A stretch of DNA of 47,457 nucleotides from an uncultured Bacteroidales bacterium (GTDB lineage: Bacteria; Bacteroidota; Bacteroidia; Bacteroidales; UBA932), in contig ONII01000015.1 of the NCBI GenBank assembly GCA_900317845.1, forward strand, positions 1 to 47,457, read 5' to 3'. The translations under genes were made by a program, and so were the position numbers. This document shows, piece by piece, positions 9,345-18,323 of the stretch. Every line of letters begins with the position of its first letter. Position 1 is the first letter of the stretch. The notes under the pieces were generated by a model. The model did no database searches and was not told the origin of the DNA. It saw only the letters and a program-made list of their open reading frames with translations.

Positions 9345-12300
9345 ATGAGTATGAAAATGACCAATATACTGAGGAGCGTTGCGGCTGTCTTTTGCGGAGT
9401 CCTGCTGTGGGGCTGCCAGCAAAAGGAGCAACTGGGCGAGGCCCGTGCCGTTGCCGCCAGCGAGACCTATGTGGTCTTTGACGCCAAGTCTGCCCCGGAG
9501 AAGGTACTGTCTGTGTATGCCGACGGTGCCTGGGCCGTGGATGTGGACAGCGAATGGATTACCGTTTCGCCCATGCGGGGCGCCGGTGCAGGGGAGATTA
9601 CCGTCTCCGTTACCGACAATGTAACCGGTACGGTGACCGACCGTCCCCGTGAAGGAATCATCACCCTGCAGGGCGGCTCCGTGGAGCGCAATGCCAAAAT
9701 CATTGTTCACCAGAACGGCGACACCTACTATGGTGTGCAGGAGTATACCCTGGCGCAGCTGCGCGAACTGGAGGTGGACGATGTAGCCAAGGTGGCGCAG
9801 GCACAGGTTGTGGCCCTGTCCCAAAAGGGCTTCATCGCCTCCGATGCTTCCGGCTGCCTGTATGTGCAGGGAACCGGCGTCAAGCTGGGCGATGTCCTTG
9901 CCTTCAACGGCAAGCGCATCGAAGTGAACGGCGCCCCGGCCTTTGAGCTGGACGAATGTGAGGTGAAGTCCCATTCCGAGGTGGTTCGCCCCGAGGCCAA
10001 GGACATTACCTCCATCCTGCCCACCTACGACACCGCGGTGGCCGAATACGTGTCCCTGTCGGCCTCGCTGGTGGGGACCAATATCTGGATCAGCGCCGAT
10101 GTCCAGATTCCTGTCCTGGACCCGCTGGAGAGCCTGGAGCTGAGCAAACTGGATTTGCACAAGGTGGTGCTCAAGGGTTATGGCGTGGGCCTGTCCATGC
10201 TGGTGACCTCCGTGGAGGACCAGGGGGCGGACGAAGCCTTGATCCCGTATCCGCTGCGCTTCCTTGTGCGCGTGGACGGCATCAATTACACCTCGGCCAC
10301 CTGGAGCGCGACCAGCCGCATCCAGCCGGTGCAGGGTCTGGGTTACATCGAGTACGTTCCCTTCGACCTTGCCACTACCGACGGCAACCAGAAATATAAA
10401 CTGGATGTCTCCGACAAGAGCCCGCGCGTAACCGGTCCCTGGCCGGGCGACTACTGGCTTTTCTATGGCAACGGTGCCATCAAGGCCGGCTCCGAGGTGC
10501 ATATCGCCTTCGAGGCCCGTACGTCGGCCACCGGCCACAAGTTCTGGATCCTGGAGTTCCTGGACGGCTCCGAATGGCGTCCGGCAGGGGAGACCTTCAC
10601 CACCACCGAGCCCGGTGAGGAAGTGGTGTACACCCACGCCATGAATGCCGACGGTGCCACCAACGTGCAGGCCGACCAGGTGGTGAAATACCGCAAGAAC
10701 ACCGAGCATGCCCAGTTCCGCTTCCGCTGCGTTGCCAACTGGCAGGCCAGCGGTGCCGGTAAACTGGCCGCCCGTAACGGTGGTTCGGCCCGTCTCACCG
10801 TTACCGATGTGGCCGATGCTACCTACCAGCCCACCATCGAGATTCTCAAGGAGGGCAACGGCGTGGAAAAAGATCCGGTGTATGCCAACATTGAGGTGTC
10901 CACAGAACTGCTTACCTTCAACGGCACGCCGGGTGCTCCCAAGACCATCACCGTGCAGTCGGACTACGACTTCACCGTTTCTACCTCCGCCGACTGGCTC
11001 AGCTTTGACGTGGCGGAAGGCCTGGCTGGGGAATCGGTAGAGATTCAGGTAACCTGCGCCCAGAGCGAACTTCCGGAGCTGCGTCAGAGTACCATCAAGA
11101 TTGTCTCCGAAGACTCCGAGAAAGTGATTAACGTGGTGCAGAGCGCCGCCGGCCAGCAGCTGGATCCGTTCGTGAGCGTTTCCGGCGGCAACAAGGCCGA
11201 GGTCTTTGAAACGGAAGGCAGCATTACGGTGAAAATCCAGTCCAACGTGGAGGTAAGCTATGAAACGGCAGACAGCTGGATTCAGGTAGAAGCCGTTCCC
11301 GAGACGAAGGGCCTGGTGGAATGGACGGAGTACATCGTGAGCTACCAGGCCAACGAACTGCCCGATCCCAGAACCGGCGTCGTACGTTTCTTTAATGAGG
11401 AAGAAAAGGTAGAGACCCTCTTCACCCTGGTACAGGCCGGTAAGGAACCCGAACCCGAGTATCCGGAAGGCGTGTTCTTCCAGGATGACTTTGAGTGGCT
11501 GGAACCGTATATCCAGGGCTGGATTGCGGCCAATCCCGACGATGCCGACAAACTGGATCCCGTGGGCGCCGGCGACCAGGCCACTCACGCCCAGCCCAAT
11601 GTCTGGAATGTGGCCGAACTCGCAGCTACGGCGGGCGCCGAACTGGAGAAGCGGGGATACACGGACCTGAACAAGGACGCCAAGACCCTGTACATGCAGA
11701 AGAACTACTTCAAGATGGGTGCTACCAACAAGCACACCGGACTGCAGTTGCCTGCCATTAAATTCGGTGCTTCCCCCGTGGATGCCGAGCTCAGCTTCGA
11801 CTGGTGCGCGCACATGACCGGAAAGGGTGTCATTGACAATGTGACCATTACGGTAGAGATTGTGGAAGGCCCCGGTACGCTGGCCGATAACGGTACCCAG
11901 GTCTCCGCGGAACTCTCTACCACGCAGGAAAAAGGCAAGCTGGAATGGCAGCATGCCAAGGTGAAACTGGTGGGCGTCACCGACGACACCCGTATCCAGA
12001 TTCATCCCACCCACTACAAGGACGGCGCCGGTGCCTCCCAGCAGCGCTGGCACCTGGACAACATCAAGGTGGCCGAGCCCGAACCTGCCAAACCTGCGGT
12101 AGGCGATGTGCTGTGGGAGGAATGGTGGCAAGGCGGCGCCGCTGGCGATACGCCTTCGGCCTATCAGGAGAAGGAGACGTGCTCTACTGTAGTATTTGGC
12201 GAAGGAAATGTGGTTTATTCGCAGAATTCCGCCAGCACAAAGCTCTACGACGACGCTCTTGTATTCTATAACAGCAAGGATAACGTCACCGACGAAAAGT

Positions 12301-12638
12301 ACAGGTACAACCTGCTCGTTACGAAAGGAAATGGTTTCCTTGACGTGAACGGCATCCCCTGTAACGGCGTCAAGACGGCTACGCTTACGTACCGGAGCAA
12401 CTCCAAGCTGGAAGGAAACCATCAGGTGACCAGCACTACAGCCGGCGTCACCATTGGCGAACTGTCGGCTACCTCGGTCCCCAAGCAGGACCTGGCCGAT
12501 AAGAACACCTACACAGTTACCTGTACGGTCACCATCCCCGAGGGAACCAAGACACTGGATCTGTGCATTACCAACATCAATGCCAAATCCAACATCCGTG
12601 TCGATGGCCTGCAAGTGGTTGTGACTGAGGTGCAGTAG
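9345..12638 (+). CDS. Multi-domain BACON/DUF5689-type surface lipoprotein
   Basis: A 1097-residue predicted surface lipoprotein, third gene of the SusCD operon (14-base gap). The lipobox LLWGC places the lipid on Cys24. Residues about 35-125 form a BACON-like domain (WAVDVDSEWITVSP, closing with IIVHQNG). This is followed by an OB-like DUF5689-type segment (about 130-220). Two further BACON-like repeats lie at about 510-605 (ISTSADWLSF-type core) and 610-695. After a linker of Glu-Pro repeats (PEPEYPEG) come lectin- or anchor-J-like beta domains up to the C-terminus. No catalytic motif is visible. BACON proteins in these loci are thought to act as spacers or binders at the surface, so this is probably an accessory substrate-binding protein. 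The domain borders are estimates. Confidence 0.85.
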   Translation: MSMKMTNILRSVAAVFCGVLLWGCQQKEQLGEARAVAASETYVVFDAKSAPEKVLSVYADGAWAVDVDSEWITVSPMRGAGAGEITVSVTDNVTGTVTDRPREGIITLQGGSVERNAKIIVHQNGDTYYGVQEYTLAQLRELEVDDVAKVAQAQVVALSQKGFIASDASGCLYVQGTGVKLGDVLAFNGKRIEVNGAPAFELDECEVKSHSEVVRPEAKDITSILPTYDTAVAEYVSLSASLVGTNIWISADVQIPVLDPLESLELSKLDLHKVVLKGYGVGLSMLVTSVEDQGADEALIPYPLRFLVRVDGINYTSATWSATSRIQPVQGLGYIEYVPFDLATTDGNQKYKLDVSDKSPRVTGPWPGDYWLFYGNGAIKAGSEVHIAFEARTSATGHKFWILEFLDGSEWRPAGETFTTTEPGEEVVYTHAMNADGATNVQADQVVKYRKNTEHAQFRFRCVANWQASGAGKLAARNGGSARLTVTDVADATYQPTIEILKEGNGVEKDPVYANIEVSTELLTFNGTPGAPKTITVQSDYDFTVSTSADWLSFDVAEGLAGESVEIQVTCAQSELPELRQSTIKIVSEDSEKVINVVQSAAGQQLDPFVSVSGGNKAEVFETEGSITVKIQSNVEVSYETADSWIQVEAVPETKGLVEWTEYIVSYQANELPDPRTGVVRFFNEEEKVETLFTLVQAGKEPEPEYPEGVFFQDDFEWLEPYIQGWIAANPDDADKLDPVGAGDQATHAQPNVWNVAELAATAGAELEKRGYTDLNKDAKTLYMQKNYFKMGATNKHTGLQLPAIKFGASPVDAELSFDWCAHMTGKGVIDNVTITVEIVEGPGTLADNGTQVSAELSTTQEKGKLEWQHAKVKLVGVTDDTRIQIHPTHYKDGAGASQQRWHLDNIKVAEPEPAKPAVGDVLWEEWWQGGAAGDTPSAYQEKETCSTVVFGEGNVVYSQNSASTKLYDDALVFYNSKDNVTDEKYRYNLLVTKGNGFLDVNGIPCNGVKTATLTYRSNSKLEGNHQVTSTTAGVTIGELSATSVPKQDLADKNTYTVTCTVTIPEGTKTLDLCITNINAKSNIRVDGLQVVVTEVQ

Positions 12639-12645
12639 TTTAAGT

Positions 12646-12701
12646 TTGCCGCGTTTGCACGGAATGTGCCTTTTACGGTACTCCAGATGCAAACGCGGCA
12701 A
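12646..12701. terminator. Hairpin 1 between convergent operons
   Basis: A perfect 14-bp stem, TTGCCGCGTTTGCA (12646-12659) with TGCAAACGCGGCAA (12688-12701), and a 28-base loop that can pair partly with itself. It follows the BACON gene stop by a few bases and is followed by an A-rich tract. It probably ends the SusCD transcript. It is a close relative of the hairpin at 12728. Confidence 0.75.
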
Positions 12702-12727
12702 TTAAAAAAGCCCTAGGGCAGAAAGCG

Positions 12728-12783
12728 TTGCCACGTTTGCAAGAAAATAGCGTTTCAGGCTATTTCAACTGCAAACGTGGCAA
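12728..12783. terminator. Hairpin 2, sister of hairpin 1
   Basis: A perfect 14-bp stem, TTGCCACGTTTGCA (12728-12741) with TGCAAACGTGGCAA (12770-12783), and an inner stem AAATAGC/GCTATTT. The arms differ from hairpin 1 by one compensated base pair (GC to AT), so pairing is preserved. It ends 3 bases before the glpT stop codon and probably terminates the minus-strand glp transcript. A REP-like pair is the alternative. Confidence 0.75.
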
Positions 12784-12786
12784 TTC

Positions 12787-14160
12787 TTACGAGCGGCGCT
12801 CTTCCTTGAGGGTGAGGCCCATGAAGAATATGGCCAGGAGGCAGGCGGCTACCAGCAGGAGGAATGTCCAGCTCCAGCCGAACTGTTGTGCCACCCAGCC
12901 AATCACGGTGTTGGCCAGGATGAACGTGCCCAGGAAGTAGCCGAAGAAGCCGGTAAGGCCGGCGGCTGTTCCGGATGCGTTCTTAGGGGCCAGGTCCAGC
13001 GCCTGTACGCCAATGAGCATCACCGGCCCGTAGATGAAGAAGCCAATGCCGATGAGGCTGATAATCACTACGCTGAGGTTGTCAATGAACACCCAGTACA
13101 GCAGGATGAACACCAGCACCAGCCCCATGAACAGCATGGTGGGCAGGGCCCGCTTCCCATGAAAGAGTTTATCCGACAACCAGCCGCAGAGCAGTGTCCC
13201 CGGAATGGCGGCGAATTCGTAGGCAAAATAGGCCCAGCCGGCACTCTTGAGGTCAATTCCTTTCTCCGTTAGAATAGTGGGTGCCCAGTCCAGGCAGCCG
13301 TATCGGACCATATACACAAACGCGTTGGCCAGGGCGATGTACCAAAGGAACTTGTTGTTGAGCACGTACTGGAAGAAGATTTCCTTGGCGCTCAAGGTTT
13401 CCTCATGCTTTGCGGAGTAGTTCTTGGGGTAGTCGTTGCGCCAGGCTTCCACCGACGGGAGTCCGCAGCTTTGTGGCGTGTCGCGCAACAGCAAATACGC
13501 TAGGATGGCGATAAACAGCGCTACCGCGGCGGGAAAAGCAAACGTGCCGATGAGGAAGTAGAGCTCCGTATGTGCCCCGTAAAACCAGCTGCCGAACCAG
13601 ATGGCACCATAGGTGGCCATGGGGCCTACCAGTGCACCGCCCACATTGTGCGCGCAGTTCCAGATACTCATCATGGTACCCCGCTCATTAGGCGAGAACC
13701 AGTGCGTCATCACGCGGCCGCAAGGAGGCCAGCCCATGCCGTTGAACCAGCCCACCAGGGCGTTGAGCACGCCCATCACCAGGATGGCCAGGGCTTTGTG
13801 TTCCGCGCCGATCAGCTGGATGGGGACAATCATGAAGCACATGGAAATGGCCGTAAGGATGAGCCCCACCGGCAGGAAGACGCGGGCGTTGGAGCGGTCG
13901 GAGACGCTGCCCATCAGGAATTTGGACAGGGCGTATGCTGCAGCGTTCAGGCCCAGAACAAAGCCCAACTCGGTTTTGTCGAAACCCAGCGGCGCCATGG
14001 CCGGGATGGCCATGGACAGGTTTTTTCTCACCAGATAGAATCCGGCGTAGCCAATGAATGCGCCGATGAATACCTGCAGCCGCAGGCGTTTGAATTTGGC
14101 GTCGGCCTCAGGGCCGGTCTGTGCCGGCAGATAGGCCGGCTGTTGCATGAATTTCAGCAT
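12787..14160 (-). CDS. glpT: Glycerol-3-phosphate transporter GlpT (MFS)
   Basis: An inner-membrane antiporter of 457 residues that exchanges glycerol-3-phosphate for inorganic phosphate. It has the organophosphate:Pi antiporter layout: an N-terminal cytoplasmic segment, then GYAGFYLVRKNLSMAIP with the substrate-binding Arg, a loop SDRSNARVFLP, WFNGMGWPPCGRVMTHW, and twelve predicted membrane segments. The family includes UhpT and PgtP, but co-transcription with glpABC favours glycerol-3-phosphate. It is the last gene of the glpABCT operon, 87 bases after glpC, with a repeated hairpin element in the gap. It converges on the SusCD locus. The start at 14160 places about 30 residues before the first membrane helix, which is normal. 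Confidence 0.93.
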   Translation of the reverse strand: MLKFMQQPAYLPAQTGPEADAKFKRLRLQVFIGAFIGYAGFYLVRKNLSMAIPAMAPLGFDKTELGFVLGLNAAAYALSKFLMGSVSDRSNARVFLPVGLILTAISMCFMIVPIQLIGAEHKALAILVMGVLNALVGWFNGMGWPPCGRVMTHWFSPNERGTMMSIWNCAHNVGGALVGPMATYGAIWFGSWFYGAHTELYFLIGTFAFPAAVALFIAILAYLLLRDTPQSCGLPSVEAWRNDYPKNYSAKHEETLSAKEIFFQYVLNNKFLWYIALANAFVYMVRYGCLDWAPTILTEKGIDLKSAGWAYFAYEFAAIPGTLLCGWLSDKLFHGKRALPTMLFMGLVLVFILLYWVFIDNLSVVIISLIGIGFFIYGPVMLIGVQALDLAPKNASGTAAGLTGFFGYFLGTFILANTVIGWVAQQFGWSWTFLLLVAACLLAIFFMGLTLKEERRS

Positions 14161-14187
14161 CTCTCAATACGTATTTTTCATTTCCGA

Positions 14188-14240
14188 GCAGACAAAACTT
14201 TTTCGCTCCCCCTTGTGGGGTAGAAAAAGTTTTCGTCTGC
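14188..14240 (-). repeat. Dispersed hairpin element, copy A (glpC-glpT gap)
   Basis: A palindrome with an outer 6-bp arm (GCAGAC/GTCTGC), one bulged base, an 11-bp arm (AAAACTTTTTC/GAAAAAGTTTT) and an inner CCCC/GGGG pair. It begins 8 bases after the glpC stop. Homologous elements lie at 20328-20383 (opposite orientation) and 20569-20619 (same orientation). It may modulate the glpC-glpT ratio or simply be a REP-like repeat. Confidence 0.85.
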
Positions 14241-14247
14241 GAAGGGG

Positions 14248-15459
14248 TTATTCCAAAGCTTCGGCGAGGATGGATATGGGGTTCATGACGGGATAGCCGG
14301 TGGACATTTCGATCTGCCATTTGCAGGTTTCGCAGTCGCAGGCGACCACCTCCGGATTCACCGCCTTGATTTGTTCGAACAGTGGGGCACCAATGGCCTG
14401 GGAGGCTTCGTAATTCTCCTTTTTGAAGCCATACGTTCCCGACATGCCGCAGCAGTTGGAGGCCAGCATGGTGAACTCCACACCGGGAATCATGCGCAGT
14501 AAACGCTCGGAGAACACCCCCCAGCCCAGTTTTTCCAGGTGACAGGGCGTGTGATAGGCCACCTTTTTGTGATAGTCGGCCCTGAATTTGAGCGTTGCCC
14601 CTTGCTCCAGCTTCTCGTAAATGAAGCGGGTGGCCATGAGCAGCGAGTCCCGTACCGCGGAATTGTCCACCTTGAGCAGTTCCGGATACTCGTCCCGCAT
14701 GGTGAGCGTGCAGGTGGAAGAGGTGGTTACTACCTTGAGCCCCCGGGAGACCGCTTTCCCCAGCACTTCCACATTGTGTTGGGCGTGCTTGGCCGCTTCC
14801 CGCGCCATCCCGTTGGCAATCATGGCGATACCGCAGCATTTTTCATCGTCCAGTAATTGAACGCCCACGCCCAGGGCGTTGAGCACCTTCACCAGGTCCT
14901 TGCCAAGCTGCGGGTAGTTGTAATTCACGTAGCATCCGTGGAAATAGGCCACCTGCTCCGGGAACGCCGCCTGCTCCTTGCTGCGCCGTTTGAGCCAGCC
15001 CTCGAAACTGCGTCCGCTGTATTTGGGGAAGGTTCTCCGGTGGTCTATATCCAAAACCATATCCAGCGTCTTTTTGGTGACACCCAGATCCGTAACGGCA
15101 TTGACGATGGGGGCAAACGGTCGTGCCAGCTTGCCCATGAAGTCCGTGGAAGCCAGCATTTGGTCCCGCAGTTTGGGCGGATGCGTATCGTACTTGATGC
15201 GGGCGCTCTGGATAAGGTCCGCCACCTTTACGCCGGAGGGGCAGGCCACTTCGCAGCGCTTGCAGTTGAGGCAGTACTTGAGCGCATAGTTGAAGAAATA
15301 CGGGTCCTTGAGCCGCAGCCGTTCGCCGTCCGGGCCGGCCTGCTTGGGGCCGGGGTACAAGGGATTCACTTGTAGCACCGGGCAGTAGGCCGTGCACACG
15401 GTGCACTTCATGCACTCCTCGAAGTTATGCGCGCTGGTAGTATATTCTTGTAGTTTCAT
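14248..15459 (-). CDS. glpC: Anaerobic glycerol-3-phosphate dehydrogenase subunit C
   Basis: The Fe-S subunit that passes electrons from the GlpAB dimer to the membrane quinone pool. It has 403 residues, like the E. coli protein. Two 4Fe-4S motifs are visible, Cys16-19-22-26 and Cys63-66-69-73. Two CCG domains follow, with CCGIAMIANG and CCGMSGTYG, the heterodisulfide-reductase-like pattern of GlpC. It starts 2 bases after the glpB stop, so translation is likely coupled. The product has no membrane helix and is expected to be peripheral on the inner membrane. All three subunits are present next to each other, which supports a working anaerobic enzyme. Confidence 0.95.
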   Translation of the reverse strand: MKLQEYTTSAHNFEECMKCTVCTAYCPVLQVNPLYPGPKQAGPDGERLRLKDPYFFNYALKYCLNCKRCEVACPSGVKVADLIQSARIKYDTHPPKLRDQMLASTDFMGKLARPFAPIVNAVTDLGVTKKTLDMVLDIDHRRTFPKYSGRSFEGWLKRRSKEQAAFPEQVAYFHGCYVNYNYPQLGKDLVKVLNALGVGVQLLDDEKCCGIAMIANGMAREAAKHAQHNVEVLGKAVSRGLKVVTTSSTCTLTMRDEYPELLKVDNSAVRDSLLMATRFIYEKLEQGATLKFRADYHKKVAYHTPCHLEKLGWGVFSERLLRMIPGVEFTMLASNCCGMSGTYGFKKENYEASQAIGAPLFEQIKAVNPEVVACDCETCKWQIEMSTGYPVMNPISILAEALE

Positions 15460-15461
15460 CG

Positions 15462-16643
15462 CTAAAGATTCTTCGCTTCGCTCAGAATGACAGGAGTTGC
15501 AGGTTCTTCGTTGTCATTCTGAGTGCAACGAAGAATCTGATCCACTACGGCAAAGGCGCTGTTAATGGCCAGTCCGGCGCCGCTGCCTAGTTCCGGCCGG
15601 GTGTTTCCAAGGATGGAGCCGATGGCATACACATTCTTCAGCGCCACGCCCTCTTTAACAGCATGCAGCTGCGCATCCGTTTTTACGCCATAGCCCATGT
15701 ACGGCTGTTCCTCCGCAAAGGCCGGATTGTACCAGTTGTTGCGGTCTTCCGGATGGTCTACATCCAGGCCCAGGATGGGCTCCGAAATCCGGAACGGATT
15801 GGACCGGAGGCCCTTGGAGAACAGGCCGCCGGTGGCCAGGATGAAGGAATCGGCCTCTAAATAGTGCGCATCCAGATTGTTGGTGGCGATGCTGTGCACC
15901 ACGCCCTCGTGCTCGTGGGCACGGATGGCTTCGTCGCCCATCAGGAAGGTGCCGCCCAGGAGCTGATAGCGCCTTCGCAGCTGAATTTGCGTGCGGATGC
16001 CGGGCACGGACGGAGGCATGGTCCCGGCAAATACCACGCGGGCAGGTAAGGACTGCCGGATGCGTCCCGGTACGGTGGTGTCCGACAGGCCGAATACCTG
16101 CGGCAGCACCACGGTGTCCTCGTCCCGGAGCATGAGCCGAATCTCCTGCACCACCTTCTCCCAAATGCGGTCCATGCTGCGGGCAATCTGCACCGAGCGC
16201 ATTTCTCCGTGCGCTTTGGTGTTGTCCAGATCCGGCAGGCTCAGGAAACGGATGCGGCATTCAATGCCATGTTTTTCCAGGCCTTCCGCCAGGAAGGAGG
16301 AGAAAAAGTCATGGTAGCCCAGGAAATTGACAATGAGCACCCGCCTCGCAATTTTAGCGTTGGGAAAAATGTCGATATCTTCCAGCGAAAGCGCGGCCTT
16401 CTTGAACGTGCCTAAGGGCATCAGGCGCACGCCTTCCCGGTAATGCACGCGGATGCCGGCGGCAGAAAACAGCGCTGCGAGCCGCTCATCAGGTTCTTTC
16501 AGGCTCTCGAATGTCCCGGAGAAAAAGTGCAGGGCGTTCTGGCCCATGGAGACGATGGCGGTGTTTTTCCCCGCTTGCTGCAGGGCAATCCCGGCAATCA
16601 TGCCAGCCAGGCCGCCTCCCATTATAACAGTGTCAAATTTCAT
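15462..16643 (-). CDS. glpB: Anaerobic glycerol-3-phosphate dehydrogenase subunit B
   Basis: A flavoprotein subunit of the anaerobic glycerol-3-phosphate dehydrogenase, 393 residues. The N-terminus has the dinucleotide-binding motif MGGGLAGMIAGIAL (about residues 8-21). Conserved GlpB features include the DAHYLEADSFILATGG and GSGAGLAINSAF segments. The oddity is the C-terminus: the last 25 or so residues, ending in VILSEAKNL, are encoded by a dispersed-type palindromic repeat (15466-15538). The normal end of the protein is therefore probably replaced or extended by repeat-derived sequence. It lies between glpA (62 bases upstream) and glpC (2 bases downstream). Confidence 0.93.
   Translation of the reverse strand: MKFDTVIMGGGLAGMIAGIALQQAGKNTAIVSMGQNALHFFSGTFESLKEPDERLAALFSAAGIRVHYREGVRLMPLGTFKKAALSLEDIDIFPNAKIARRVLIVNFLGYHDFFSSFLAEGLEKHGIECRIRFLSLPDLDNTKAHGEMRSVQIARSMDRIWEKVVQEIRLMLRDEDTVVLPQVFGLSDTTVPGRIRQSLPARVVFAGTMPPSVPGIRTQIQLRRRYQLLGGTFLMGDEAIRAHEHEGVVHSIATNNLDAHYLEADSFILATGGLFSKGLRSNPFRISEPILGLDVDHPEDRNNWYNPAFAEEQPYMGYGVKTDAQLHAVKEGVALKNVYAIGSILGNTRPELGSGAGLAINSAFAVVDQILRCTQNDNEEPATPVILSEAKNL
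15466..15538. repeat. Palindromic repeat forming the glpB 3' end
   Basis: Imperfect inverted repeat with 27-base arms (15466-15492 and 15512-15538) matching at 24 positions, with a 19-base loop. The arms contain AGATTCTTCG and CTCAGAATGACA, the core of a palindrome that recurs between genes in many bacterial genomes. Here it is read in frame and supplies the GlpB tail and stop codon. Confidence 0.88.
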
Positions 16644-16684
16644 TTCATGAAATATAAAATGTTCACGTTACCCCCTCCCGAAAC

Positions 16685-16703
16685 CCCTCCCCTCGGGGGA
16701 GGG
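16685..16703. repeat. GC-rich hairpin between glpA and glpB
   Basis: An 8-bp stem CCCTCCCC/GGGGAGGG with a 3-base loop, 2 bases after the glpA stop. A second CCCCCTCCC lies at 16671-16679. It has no T-tract on the minus strand, so it is more likely an intercistronic RNA-stabilising hairpin or a dispersed repeat than a full terminator. Confidence 0.6.
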
Positions 16704-16705
16704 AC

Positions 16706-18301
16706 TTAAATGCCCAGAACGTGTTTATAAATCCATTGTGTGTATTCTGCTTCGCGGAGGGTGTCCCCCCAGCCGATGGGGAAGTTGCCCTTCCAGCGCT
16801 CCTGCAGGAAGTCCGCCAGGTCTTTCCGTTCCCGCTCCACGCATCCGTGTGCCTTTGCCAGCAGGCCTGCGGCGCGGCAGGCGCAGAATTCCCCCTGACA
16901 GGTGCCCATGCCCACGCGGGTGCGTCTGCGAAGGTCCGTCAGGGTAGAAACGTCCATACGGTCGATGGCGGCATTGATTTCGCCCACCGACACTTCTTCG
17001 CATTCGCAGATGAGGTCATCGTCCCGCCGGTTGGCCGAACGGATGCGGCTGGCACGGGTGCCCATGCGCGATGCGGCGGCCTTCTGGGCCGTGGTAGGGG
17101 ACTCCCACACCTTCTGGGCCACGGCTTCGTACGATTTTTCCTCCGAGCCGGGCAGGGGAGTCTCTGCAGTAGTACAGGCCTTGTTCACCGCCAGTTTCCT
17201 GCATACCAGATCCGTGGCGATTTCCGCCATGAGCCGGTAAGTCATGAGTTTGCCGCCGGTGATGGTGATAAAGCCCTTGAGTCCGTCTCTTTCTTCGTGA
17301 TCCAGGCATACGATGCCGCGGGAAATATTGCGCCCGGAAGGGTCGTCGTCTGCGCTCACGAGCGGACGCACACCGGCATAGGCCCGTAATATGCGTGTTT
17401 CCGAGAGGGAAGGAGCCAGTTTGGCGCCTTCGGTGATGAGGAGGGTGACTTCGTCCGGGGTAACCGCGACGTTGTCGCATTCCTCAAAGGGAATGCGGGT
17501 AGAGGTGGTGCCAATGACGCAAACGGTGTCTCCGGGCACCAGGATATCTGCATTGGAGGGCTTCCGGCAGCGGTTGATGACCATGTTGTTCACGCGGTGT
17601 GCAAAAATGAGCAGGGCTCCCTTGGCAGGGAACATGCCCACCCGCACGCCGGCCAGTTCCGCAATGTGTTGTCCCCAGATGCCGCAGGCGTTAACCGTAA
17701 TGGGGGCATAATAGTCTGTTTCCTCGCCGGTCTGGTGGTTCAGGGTATGCACGCCCTTGATGGTGTTGCCCTCTCGGATGAAGCCGGTGACTTCTGTGTG
17801 CAGACGCACCTGCCCGCCGTGGAGTTTGGCATCCAGCATGTTGGCGGCGCACAGGCGGAACGGATCTACGCTGCCGTCGGGAACCTTCACGGCACCAATC
17901 AGGTCCGGATTCACGCTGGGTTCCAGGCGTTTGGCCAGCTCCGGATCGATAATCTCCGCTCCAATTCCCGCTTTCTTGCAGGCGTCTACGAACGTTTGCT
18001 GATAGCCCAGGTCATCCTCCGGCAGGGTGATGAACAGGCCGTCGGTTTCGTCTATGCAGTGGGCGGCAATCCGGCGCAGAATCATGTTCTCGCGGATGCA
18101 TTCCTCCGCGCTCTCTGCGTCGTTCACGGCGTACCGCGCTCCGGAGTGGAGCAGGCCGTGGTTGCGCCCCGTTGCTCCGGTAGCAATGTCCGAGCGTTCA
18201 ATCAGGAGCGTGCGGAGGCCGCGCATGGCGCAGTCCCGCTGGGTTCCGGCTCCCGTGATGCCGCCGCCGATGATAATCACATCAAATTCGTTGGGATTCA
18301 T
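16706..18301 (-). CDS. glpA: Anaerobic glycerol-3-phosphate dehydrogenase subunit A
   Basis: The catalytic FAD subunit that oxidises sn-glycerol-3-phosphate to dihydroxyacetone phosphate. It has 531 residues. The FAD site IIIGGGITGAGTQRDCAMRG is at about 10-29, and GATGRNHGLLHSGARY follows at about 42-57. The C-terminal part has a BFD-like 2Fe-2S domain with ICECEE and a later CQGEFCACR, as in GlpA but not in aerobic GlpD. It is the first gene of the glpABCT operon. A Bacteroidota promoter with perfect boxes lies at 18324-18355, giving a leader of roughly 16 bases. Confidence 0.96.
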   Translation of the reverse strand: MNPNEFDVIIIGGGITGAGTQRDCAMRGLRTLLIERSDIATGATGRNHGLLHSGARYAVNDAESAEECIRENMILRRIAAHCIDETDGLFITLPEDDLGYQQTFVDACKKAGIGAEIIDPELAKRLEPSVNPDLIGAVKVPDGSVDPFRLCAANMLDAKLHGGQVRLHTEVTGFIREGNTIKGVHTLNHQTGEETDYYAPITVNACGIWGQHIAELAGVRVGMFPAKGALLIFAHRVNNMVINRCRKPSNADILVPGDTVCVIGTTSTRIPFEECDNVAVTPDEVTLLITEGAKLAPSLSETRILRAYAGVRPLVSADDDPSGRNISRGIVCLDHEERDGLKGFITITGGKLMTYRLMAEIATDLVCRKLAVNKACTTAETPLPGSEEKSYEAVAQKVWESPTTAQKAAASRMGTRASRIRSANRRDDDLICECEEVSVGEINAAIDRMDVSTLTDLRRRTRVGMGTCQGEFCACRAAGLLAKAHGCVERERKDLADFLQERWKGNFPIGWGDTLREAEYTQWIYKHVLGI

Positions 18302-18323
18302 GTATGCGTGCTATTAATCACTA

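Noticed and set aside
9327-12701. A 1124-residue minus-strand frame opposite the BACON lipoprotein gene
   Set aside because: It mirrors a strongly supported operon gene; long antisense frames are expected in GC-rich biased coding sequence, and its sequence has no recognisable domain.
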